Shown in pieces: positions 27,249 through 35,265 of a DNA stretch of 64,000 nt. The first letter of the stretch is position 1, and every line of letters begins with the position of its first letter. The notes beneath the pieces are model-generated. The model was given only the letters and a program-made list of their open reading frames with translations, did not search any database and was not told the origin of the DNA. The stretch lies in contig CATOPL010000001.1 of assembly GCA_951802115.1 (NCBI GenBank), positions 248,001-312,000 of the forward strand, given 5' to 3'. A program made the translations under genes and the position numbers. Origin of the DNA: an uncultured Lachnospiraceae bacterium (GTDB lineage Bacteria > Bacillota > Clostridia > Lachnospirales > Lachnospiraceae).

Positions 27249-27604
27249 GTTTTCTTTCCTCCCTGTCTCCGAATCAATGCCTGCGTGACAATGCCGCTCA
27301 CGCCCATAACCAGGATGGTAGACACTGCTGTGGCAATAAGCACCTGCACAAGAATCCCGCTTAAAGCACCCCAGGATTCCATAAGCCCGACGGCAGCAGG
27401 AATAAACATTAAAGGCATGATTTCAATCAGAAAATCAGACGTTTCTTTCACAGACTCCAGCGAAAGAGCACCTGTCAGAAGCGCAGTCAAAAGAAGAAGA
27501 AAGCCATAAATTGACGCCGGAACCGGCAGCGGAATCCAACACTTCAAAATTTCTCCTGAAAAAGAAAACAACAAGATCCACATAAACTGTCGTAAATATT
27601 TCAT
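27245..27604 (-). CDS. lrgA: CidA/LrgA family protein
   Basis: Small membrane protein of about 119 residues with four hydrophobic segments. The family segment IPLPVPASIYGFLLLL is near residue 24, and IMPLMFIPAAVGLMESW near 62. The ATG at 27604 follows AAAGGAAATT; the longer open frame upstream overlaps the divergent deacetylase gene and is rejected. Holin-like partner of lrgB. Confidence 0.92.
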   Translation of the reverse strand: MKYLRQFMWILLFSFSGEILKCWIPLPVPASIYGFLLLLTALLTGALSLESVKETSDFLIEIMPLMFIPAAVGLMESWGALSGILVQVLIATAVSTILVMGVSGIVTQALIRRQGGKKT

Positions 27605-27773
27605 AATTTCCTTTCCATACAATATCCACAGGACAGATGTTTCTATTTGCACTGCTGCCCATGTTAGCATATTTTTATATTTCTGGCAACCAGTTCTTCT
27701 TAATAGCTTTCCCATGAATCTTCCCTTCAGACGATTCATATGATAAAAACAAGAAATCATTTTCGGAGTCTTT

Positions 27774-28541
27774 ATGAACAGACAATCTTTACAGAATATC
27801 GGCACACTAGGTCTGTGCCTGCTTCTTGCCATCGCCGGCGTTGGAGCGTTTCAGAAAAAAGGCATGCCTGTTTCTGCCCGGATTGAACACCGAAAGCTCC
27901 CCATTTACTGTGTACAGACAGATTCCCCCAAAGTCGCCATCAGCTTTGATGCGGCCTGGGGGAATGAGGATACCGCCGATCTTTTATCCACACTCGATCA
28001 GTACCAGGTGAAGACCACGTTCTTCATGACCGGCGGATGGGTGGAATCCTATCCTGAGGATGTAAAAGCTATCGCCGAAGCCGGACACGATCTGGGCAAT
28101 CACAGCGAAAACCACAAACAGATGTCTCAGATCAGTGCGTCAGAATGTAAAGAAGAAATTCAGAAAGTCCACGACAAAGTAAAAGAGCTGACCGGTCAGG
28201 ACATGATTTTGTTCCGGCCTCCTTATGGAGATTACAACGACACCGTCATTGATGCCGCAAATGAACTCGGATACCACGTAATCCAGTGGGACGTAGACAG
28301 TCTGGACTGGAAAGACTATGGTACTGACTCTATTGTATCCAAGGTTCTTGACCATGAACATCTCGGCAACGGTTCCATTATCCTTATGCATAACGGAGCA
28401 AAATACACTAAAGATGCCCTGCCCCGTGTCATCTCCGGATTACAGGAGCAGGGTTTTGAAATTGTTCCGCTTTCCCGGCTCATCTATAAAGACAATTACC
28501 AGATGGATCACGAAGGACGGCAGTCTGTGACTGAAAACTGA
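27774..28541 (+). CDS. PdaB-like polysaccharide deacetylase
   Basis: Exported or membrane-anchored protein of 255 residues. Residues about 8-26 are hydrophobic (signal/anchor). The NodB domain has the catalytic-Asp region VAISFDAAWGNEDT, metal ligands in LGNHSENHKQM, FRPPYGDYN, and IILMHNG near the end. FDAAWGN instead of FDDG is typical of the sporulation family PdaB rather than general chitin or peptidoglycan deacetylases. Start is preceded by CGGAGTCTTT. It is divergent from lrgA and convergent with the DUF6020 gene. A role in spore wall formation is inferred. Confidence 0.88.
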   Translation: MNRQSLQNIGTLGLCLLLAIAGVGAFQKKGMPVSARIEHRKLPIYCVQTDSPKVAISFDAAWGNEDTADLLSTLDQYQVKTTFFMTGGWVESYPEDVKAIAEAGHDLGNHSENHKQMSQISASECKEEIQKVHDKVKELTGQDMILFRPPYGDYNDTVIDAANELGYHVIQWDVDSLDWKDYGTDSIVSKVLDHEHLGNGSIILMHNGAKYTKDALPRVISGLQEQGFEIVPLSRLIYKDNYQMDHEGRQSVTEN

Positions 28542-28552
28542 ACGAAAACCGG

Positions 28553-30430
28553 TCAGTCCTCAAGGCTCTTAAGCACCATCGGCAGATAGTAGGGAACACT
28601 GAACACCACTGGCATGATATATCTCATCTGACAGTTAAACGTGGGCGCTGCAACACAGACCAGCAGCGCCATAATCAGCGGAACAACTGACAGAATCCAG
28701 TGTTTTTTTCCGGCGCCTGCCCAGAAAGCAGTCAGAAAAATTGTCAGCCAGGAAACAAATCCCGCATTTTCAAACCAGTTGACAACCGGCACTCTGGACA
28801 AAAGCTTTGCAACTCGCTCCATGAGCTGCCGGACTCCTGCCAGTTTGGGCGGCTGTACGATCTCCCAGCGCACGTCATGGCCTTCTATCCGCGAAGACAT
28901 CATATAGTTGTGCGCATAACCTTCCCGATAGAACCAGCCATAGGCGTTATTCATCGTTGCCTGCACGGCATTGCCCGGGTGTCTCAGCAGCTGCCGGAAC
29001 CAGAGGCCAAAATAATCCGTCAGATCCTGTACGGTTTCTGCACGATACGTATATTTTACCGGATCTGAGGTGATCGGATCGTATAGCTCGGCCAGATTCT
29101 CTGCGTCCAGGACACGCGAAATAATCTCTTCCTCTTCCTCAGTCATCTCATAACCATAATCTCTGACATAACGGGCAGTCTGCTGGAATGGAATGGAAAG
29201 CGCTTCTTTGGGACCGTTGTCCGCTACCCCACAGAGAGGAAGCAAAAGCCTCTGATATCCTGCAAACAGGACAAGCGGAAGCAGCATTGCTGTAAAGATT
29301 CTCATACATCCAAAACGATCTTTTTGCCAAAGCTTCCGATATGCATAAACGACCATGCAGATTCCTGAAGCCACCACCAGATAGAAGCCTTCGTTTCGGA
29401 AACAGGCCGTTCCCATGGCAGACAACACAAACCCTGCTGTCTGTCCCATGGTCAGCCGGGTCCCGGGCCCCAGGGTACGTATTATCTCATAAAGCTGCAA
29501 TACAAGAAAAATCACACAGGCCGTATAAGGCACATCCTTTTCCACCACCGTCGCCTCCATCGGAAAGAACTGCACCAAGCAGATTATCAGAAGGGCAAAC
29601 CAGCGGAAACTGTACGGTGTCTTCCACCGTCTCATCAGCACAAATCCATAAGAAAACGCTGACAGCAGCAACGCAAGTTGCACGGCCAAATTTAAAAAGA
29701 ATCCGAATGTATAAGAATTAAGAAAATTTCCCAGCTCCATCAACAGACCGAGCATAACTGTATGGAGCGGCGGATAATAGTTATTGAATGCATTCCAGTA
29801 GTACTGTCGCATCTCTGCCAGCGTCTCCGGCATGGCAGCTCCTGGATATTTGGCAAGAATATAAGGAGACCAAAACAGCAATATTAATAAAAACGGTCCC
29901 CAGAAAGCATGCTTTTCCAGGATCCAGTCAGAAATCTTTTGCGGATACGGCTTCTGAAATTCTCCACATGTACAAATCCATTGTGCAAACGCCTGATAAA
30001 TGCGGGCCGACAGTATATAAAAACCGGCCAGCATGACCAAAGCTATCAGCCGATGGAACGCATCCATAAAAATAAGATTCCAGGAATTTGTATGATAAAA
30101 ACTGTATCCGAATACAAGAAAAAACGAAGTCAGGCAGGCGGGAATCCGATATGTATATCGCGAAAGTCCACAATTCCATACCCCGTCTGTTTTATGAAAA
30201 AAACAGATAACCAAAAAGACAAGCAACGCATCCCGGTAAGTAAATACAGGAAGCATATACTCCAGATTTTTTAATTGAGACGACAGAAAATCCCACATTC
30301 CGGACTCTGCTGTCACGTAACTGCTGCCGGACTCTGCATCTGGAATAAGAATAAGCGCCACACAGGCAAAAATAGCATAAAACCAGTTTTTCTTAGATCT
30401 CAGCCACACAAAAACAGTTTTTCGATTCAT
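28553..30430 (-). CDS. DUF6020 family multi-spanning membrane protein
   Basis: Integral membrane protein of 625 residues with about 12 hydrophobic segments and a large loop in the C-terminal half (about residues 420-560). The segment NYYPPLHTVMLGLLMELG and VVEKDVPYTACVIFLVL fit DUF6020, found in surface-polysaccharide loci and thought to be related to GT-C-type glycosyltransferases. It ends the polysaccharide block after three GT2 genes. A role in decorating or polymerising the glycan is inferred. Confidence 0.8.
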   Translation of the reverse strand: MNRKTVFVWLRSKKNWFYAIFACVALILIPDAESGSSYVTAESGMWDFLSSQLKNLEYMLPVFTYRDALLVFLVICFFHKTDGVWNCGLSRYTYRIPACLTSFFLVFGYSFYHTNSWNLIFMDAFHRLIALVMLAGFYILSARIYQAFAQWICTCGEFQKPYPQKISDWILEKHAFWGPFLLILLFWSPYILAKYPGAAMPETLAEMRQYYWNAFNNYYPPLHTVMLGLLMELGNFLNSYTFGFFLNLAVQLALLLSAFSYGFVLMRRWKTPYSFRWFALLIICLVQFFPMEATVVEKDVPYTACVIFLVLQLYEIIRTLGPGTRLTMGQTAGFVLSAMGTACFRNEGFYLVVASGICMVVYAYRKLWQKDRFGCMRIFTAMLLPLVLFAGYQRLLLPLCGVADNGPKEALSIPFQQTARYVRDYGYEMTEEEEEIISRVLDAENLAELYDPITSDPVKYTYRAETVQDLTDYFGLWFRQLLRHPGNAVQATMNNAYGWFYREGYAHNYMMSSRIEGHDVRWEIVQPPKLAGVRQLMERVAKLLSRVPVVNWFENAGFVSWLTIFLTAFWAGAGKKHWILSVVPLIMALLVCVAAPTFNCQMRYIMPVVFSVPYYLPMVLKSLED

Positions 30431-30632
30431 ATTTTGCTCACACCTTTTTGAAATAAAATATTTTTACATTTTATCTTTTATATGTAAACTCTGTATAAAC
30501 AAATGTGAACATTGGTCATTTCTAATTTTTTTGTATCACTTTTCTCTTTCAGCACAAATTTTGACTCCCCTGCTTAACTGCCGCTTCCTATGCCCGATCC
30601 GGCACCTGATTGTCTGTGGAACTCCCCCAGCC

Positions 30633-31691
30633 TCAAAAGCATTTCCATGCACCTCTGTAATACCAGGTGAAAAATATCTTTGTCAGCACATAACACGGCA
30701 CATACCATCCATGTTTCATCATATAAATATACAATTTCACAGACAGGCCGATCCGGTCCATCGTATGGTTTTGCAATGCTTCCTGAACCACCTTATCTTC
30801 GCACATCTGCTTTATATTCTGAAGAACCTGCCGGAAAGAATCTGTATGATTCCTCCAGATCTCATTTTTGACCGCCATAATGGCAAGACTCAGAAAATCA
30901 TTGCAGATCTGCGGACGAAAGTCATAAACCGCTTTTTCATCTGAAATGAATTCCAGACGTTTTCGAAGCAGTTTGATTTTTTCCAGGTATTTCGGATCAT
31001 GCCCACCGGTCATCGACGTCATATTATACCAATAATGATACGGATAATAATCCGAGACAATACAGACTCTGCCGGCATCCAGTATCGCTGCGAATACCAT
31101 CTGAAGGTCTTCTCCAACCGTAACCTGATCATTCCAGAGTTCCAGATTTCTTTCCACCAGCTCTTTTCTGAACAGTTTTGTCACACGGGAAGGCTGAACC
31201 GTGCGCCCGATAAAGCTTCCGTCGTTTAGGAGAACCGGATACAGCTTTGCCAGCTCCTGTCGGTCATAGACAGCTTGCTCCATCCGGTTGCCCTCCCTGC
31301 GGGAAGGATAGCCCGGATCCTGATAATCAAACACAAGTCCTGTCATGGCAATATCCGCTTCCTGCCTGGTAAGCGCCTCTTCCAGACGTTCATACATATC
31401 TGCTTCGATCCAGTCATCACTGTCTACAAAGCCGATCAATTCTGCCGATGCATGCCGGACCCCTTCTTTCCAGGCCGAAGTCAGACCTCCATTTTCTTTG
31501 TGGACAGACACAATATTTGAATACTTTTCTGCATACTCATCGCAAAGGCGCGGACATGCATCCGGCGATCCATCATCTACCAGAATAATTTCCAGATTCT
31601 CATAGGTCTGTGCAAGAATGCTGTCCACGCAGCGCCCCAGCACTTTTTCCACGCCATACACAGGCACAATCACACTGATTTTCTCTTTCAT
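30633..31691 (-). CDS. Family 2 glycosyltransferase
   Basis: Cytosolic GT-A glycosyltransferase of 352 residues. The N-terminus ISVIVPVYGVEKVLGRCVDS, VDDGSPDACP and the metal-binding GFVDSDDWIEADMYE are typical of GT2. The sugar donor and acceptor cannot be told. The third GT2 in the cluster, it starts only 6 nt after the previous GT2 stop. Confidence 0.93.
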   Translation of the reverse strand: MKEKISVIVPVYGVEKVLGRCVDSILAQTYENLEIILVDDGSPDACPRLCDEYAEKYSNIVSVHKENGGLTSAWKEGVRHASAELIGFVDSDDWIEADMYERLEEALTRQEADIAMTGLVFDYQDPGYPSRREGNRMEQAVYDRQELAKLYPVLLNDGSFIGRTVQPSRVTKLFRKELVERNLELWNDQVTVGEDLQMVFAAILDAGRVCIVSDYYPYHYWYNMTSMTGGHDPKYLEKIKLLRKRLEFISDEKAVYDFRPQICNDFLSLAIMAVKNEIWRNHTDSFRQVLQNIKQMCEDKVVQEALQNHTMDRIGLSVKLYIYMMKHGWYVPCYVLTKIFFTWYYRGAWKCF

Positions 31692-31697
31692 ACTGAT

Positions 31698-32666
31698 CTA
31701 CTGTATCCTTTTCAACACTTTTGCATAAAGAAACGGGCTCATACAAAACAAACGGTAACCTATACGCGTACGCAAAGGAAGTTTCCGGATCCAGGATTTG
31801 CCCTGTACACAATACTTTTTCATACTGTTCATGAGATCTTTCTGTAAAGCCGCTTTCTCATCCACGCCTTTTGTACAACGCAAATAGAAGGTAATACATG
31901 CGTCACACAACTTGCGGTAAGCAGCCGGAAGCAGCCTGTCATAGCCATTCTCTTTAAAAAAGACAATTCTTTCTTCCTGTGCAGTCAGCCACTGAAGTCT
32001 CTTTCTGGAAAAAACTGCCGTAATACTGCCCGCATTTTCCGTATAATATCCATACAATGCCCGTTCTGTAAACACCAGTTTTTTTGCTTCATGAAACAAA
32101 CGATACGTCGTCGCTTCATCCTCATGGATACGTCCTTTCGGATATCTGATATATGCAAATAACTCCCGTTTATACAGCTTGTTCCAGGCCACGACAAAAC
32201 AGGTGGCTTCTTCTTCCGGGCCATACAGCTGTTCCAGCAGACTTTCTCCGCGGTAAAGATGATATCCCCTTTCCCGGCTGCTTTTCAAAGCTTCTCCCTG
32301 CACATAGGAAAAGCGGCACTGACTGATTGCGCACCCGGTTTCCTCCAGCAGTTCATACAGTACGCGCACAAAATCCTTTGATATATAATCATCAGAATCC
32401 ACAAACGCCAGGTATGCTCCTTCGGCGGCTTCAATCCCGGCATTACGCGCTCCGGAGAGTCCTGTATTCTCCTGATGAATCACACGAACGCGTTTGTCTT
32501 TTTCTGCATAAGCGTCACAGATCGCAGGACATCCGTCCAAAGATCCATCATCCACCAGAAGAACCTCCAGATTCTGATATGTCTGTGACAGAATACTGTC
32601 TATACACCTGCTAAGATACGCTTCTACCTGATAAACCGGTACGATCACACTGATCAAAGGCTCCAT
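31698..32666 (-). CDS. Family 2 glycosyltransferase
   Basis: GT2 enzyme of about 322 residues: LISVIVPVYQVEAYLSRC, VDDGSLDGCP, NAGIEAAEGAYLAFVDSDDY. The ATG at 32666 follows GGAGAAAGTTCAT and lies inside the end of the preceding GT2 gene (13-base overlap), so the pair is translationally coupled. It shares the N-terminal layout with its two neighbours and may have arisen by duplication. Confidence 0.93.
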   Translation of the reverse strand: MEPLISVIVPVYQVEAYLSRCIDSILSQTYQNLEVLLVDDGSLDGCPAICDAYAEKDKRVRVIHQENTGLSGARNAGIEAAEGAYLAFVDSDDYISKDFVRVLYELLEETGCAISQCRFSYVQGEALKSSRERGYHLYRGESLLEQLYGPEEEATCFVVAWNKLYKRELFAYIRYPKGRIHEDEATTYRLFHEAKKLVFTERALYGYYTENAGSITAVFSRKRLQWLTAQEERIVFFKENGYDRLLPAAYRKLCDACITFYLRCTKGVDEKAALQKDLMNSMKKYCVQGKSWIRKLPLRTRIGYRLFCMSPFLYAKVLKRIQ

Positions 32667-33703
32667 ATGAACTTTCTCCTTTTCCTTCTGATGCCATGCA
32701 CAATCCGAACAGCCATAAACCGCAGCACACACAGCAGATAGACGGTCACTGCCATCCTGCGATGCAGAAAAAACCACAAAATTTTATAATCTGGGTACAG
32801 AAAAATTGCCTCGCTCCCCCGCTCCCGCACCCAGATATCGTTGGCATACGACCGGATGATCTGTATCTTTTTCCTTCTTGTAATCGTCTTGTCCGCCGGC
32901 ATTTTTTCACATTCATCCATCACTTCGTTCATATATCTGGTAAAAATCCGTCTGTATCCGTCGCTTCTGCCTGCTTCATCTTTTTCCTGGCATATCCGGC
33001 CGTAAAAACGTTCTGTCTCTTCACATATTTTTCTGGCCAGTTCCAGACGATCCTGACGCTTTCTGGAAGAAAGCGTCGTCTTTTGTTCTTCCTGTATATA
33101 ATAACAGAGAGGTTCCGCCAACACCGCGATCTCCCTGCACCTTTTTAAATACTCCAGATTAAAAAGCAGATCTTCTCCCAGGCTTAATGAAATATCAAAT
33201 CTGCCTGCCAGCTTTCTTTTGTACAGTTTATTCCAGGGCATATTCAGAAAACCCTGTTCATATAAAGCAAGAAACTGTTCCGCGTGATCCGATAAACCGA
33301 ACGCCCCCGACACTTGCGGAAGCTTGAGAATATCTGCGCCGTCATAGTAATGATGAAATCCGCACAGAACGAGATCCGCCCCTGATTCTTGCCGGAACTG
33401 CGCCATTTTTTTTAGATAATCAATTTCTACATAATCATCGCTGTCTGTAAACAGAAGATATTCTCCCTTCGCCGCCTCGATTCCGGTATTGCGCGCCGCA
33501 GACACTCCGGCGTTCTTTTGATGAAGGACATGAACTCTCTGATCTTTTTTGGCATATTCATCACAGATTTTACCGCTTTTGTCCTCAGATCCGTCATCCA
33601 CCAGAATAATTTCCAGATTTTTCTCTGTCTGTGCCAGCCAGGAATCCACACAGCGTCTGATCGATGCTTCGGCTTCATAGACCGGTATCACCACACTATA
33701 CAT
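32654..33703 (-). CDS. Family 2 glycosyltransferase
   Basis: GT2 enzyme of 349 residues: YSVVIPVYEAEASIRRC, VDDGSEDKSG, NTGIEAAKGEYLLFTDSDDY. A basic, hydrophobic C-terminus (RMAVTVYLLCVLRFMAVR) may tether it to the membrane. Overlaps the flippase gene by 8 bases and the next GT2 gene by 13 bases. Confidence 0.93.
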   Translation of the reverse strand: MYSVVIPVYEAEASIRRCVDSWLAQTEKNLEIILVDDGSEDKSGKICDEYAKKDQRVHVLHQKNAGVSAARNTGIEAAKGEYLLFTDSDDYVEIDYLKKMAQFRQESGADLVLCGFHHYYDGADILKLPQVSGAFGLSDHAEQFLALYEQGFLNMPWNKLYKRKLAGRFDISLSLGEDLLFNLEYLKRCREIAVLAEPLCYYIQEEQKTTLSSRKRQDRLELARKICEETERFYGRICQEKDEAGRSDGYRRIFTRYMNEVMDECEKMPADKTITRRKKIQIIRSYANDIWVRERGSEAIFLYPDYKILWFFLHRRMAVTVYLLCVLRFMAVRIVHGIRRKRRKFIWSL

Positions 33704-35243
33704 CCTGCGCCGCTCCTTTCAGCCGGGAACGAACCATCCGGATCACTGTATCCCGCTCTCCCCTGCGCAGAATAATAAAAAAGTTCACCAGCAAAGACAA
33801 CGGCCCCATCACAAAACCTGTCAGGATCAGTCTTCCCCAAGAGTCGACAGGAAAGACAGTTCTGGACAAAAGCCCCAGAAGTGTTATAGTCCCGATCGAA
33901 AAGCATCCCAGCATAATGTCGCTGTAAAACCGATTCCAGCGAACTTCAAGACATCTCGCCGCATAAACAGGAGTAAAAATAAAATTTCTCAGAAGTCCTG
34001 TCGTCATACTGGAAAGTGGAAAACAGGCTGCCCCCAGACTCGTCGTTTTCAACAGAATCAGCGACATGACAGAGGATGCCACCCCGGAACCAAGAAGTAC
34101 CAGAGAGTTCCATTTTACCTTTTTGGTAATGATAAACACATGATAAAGCACCTGAATACTCATGCTGATATAAAGTACGCCGACCGCCAGAACAGAAAGC
34201 TTCTGCAGCTCCCAAGGATCTTTTGACGGCTGCCATAATCTGTAGAAATCAAGCCCGTACGCCGTCAAAAACGCAATCGGGATACTCATAAGAAAGATCA
34301 GAATGCGATTGCTGCTCTTGATGATATCTATCAGCTTCTCCTTATCTCCCTCGGCATAGGCGATTGTGATCTGCGGGTTGAACACTCCAACCACGGTGCC
34401 CATCAGGTTTGTAATCGCTGTCGGAACCTGTGTTGCAAGCGCCAAAAGCGTCATGGAGGCGTTTCCATCCAGAATCAACGCCCCTGAAAGAAGCACACCC
34501 AGCCCGTCCAACAGCTGCTGCCCCAGTCTGGTCAGAGAATTCCATGCCCCCAAAGACACAAGCTCCCACACTTTCTTCCAGCGGAAATTAAACACAGACA
34601 TCCGGATATCCGGCAAAAGCTGCCTCGTAAACCGCCGGTTCCAGAACGCAATATAGGCTGTACTGATCAAAGAAGCCGCACCGATATACCAGAGCGTCGG
34701 CTTCCATATAAAGAATGTCACAAACAGAAAAGCAATCCGGATGATATCTGCAATCATCGTCCGGATAGACGTCAGATCCAGACGGTTCATCGCATAAGTA
34801 GACACCCCGTATACAGAAGTAATAATACTCAAAAAGAAATTTCCAAATACGAACGCCCACAACAGCTGTACATCCCGAAGAACGGATGCCGGCACATTCA
34901 AAAACGGCATATATCCCATAAACAGCACAATCACCAGCGCGGGAATCAGAAAGATACCCGCCATAATAACATTTCCAAAAAACACAGAAGAAAAATATTC
35001 GCTTGCCGTCTGCTTTTCACCACGATGGATGTGAATGGTTACAAACCGGCTCGCCATTGTATTCAGCGCCGACACCGCAATCTGTGCATACAGCACAAAC
35101 TGATTGGCAAGCGCTACAAACCCATACGTATTCTCTCCAATCTGCTCCTCTATAATACGGGCGAGAAAAAAACTGATTCCCATATTGACGGCAAATGCCA
35201 GAAGCTGCGCCGTCATATTCACGGCCAGTCTTTTTTTATCCAT
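33696..35243 (-). CDS. Polysaccharide flippase (Wzx/MATE-like)
   Basis: Membrane protein of 515 residues with about 12-14 hydrophobic segments and an N-terminus (TAQLLAFAVNMGISFFLARI) typical of the MOP superfamily polysaccharide exporters. It probably flips lipid-linked glycan units across the membrane. The ATG follows AGAGGAGTTCTCT. It lies between the DUF2142 gene and the first GT2, consistent with a Wzx/Wzy-type locus, although no Wzy polymerase or priming transferase was recognised in the window. Confidence 0.9.
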   Translation of the reverse strand: MDKKRLAVNMTAQLLAFAVNMGISFFLARIIEEQIGENTYGFVALANQFVLYAQIAVSALNTMASRFVTIHIHRGEKQTASEYFSSVFFGNVIMAGIFLIPALVIVLFMGYMPFLNVPASVLRDVQLLWAFVFGNFFLSIITSVYGVSTYAMNRLDLTSIRTMIADIIRIAFLFVTFFIWKPTLWYIGAASLISTAYIAFWNRRFTRQLLPDIRMSVFNFRWKKVWELVSLGAWNSLTRLGQQLLDGLGVLLSGALILDGNASMTLLALATQVPTAITNLMGTVVGVFNPQITIAYAEGDKEKLIDIIKSSNRILIFLMSIPIAFLTAYGLDFYRLWQPSKDPWELQKLSVLAVGVLYISMSIQVLYHVFIITKKVKWNSLVLLGSGVASSVMSLILLKTTSLGAACFPLSSMTTGLLRNFIFTPVYAARCLEVRWNRFYSDIMLGCFSIGTITLLGLLSRTVFPVDSWGRLILTGFVMGPLSLLVNFFIILRRGERDTVIRMVRSRLKGAAQDV

Positions 35244-35265
35244 AGAGAACTCCTCTCTGTCTGCT

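Noticed and set aside
27605-27832. Longer LrgA open frame
   Set aside because: Overlaps the start of the divergent deacetylase gene and is preceded by no ribosome site; the internal ATG at 27604 has one.
28529-28560. GACTGA...TCAGTC repeat between pdaB-like and DUF6020 genes as a terminator
   Set aside because: Weak stem and no T-tract.
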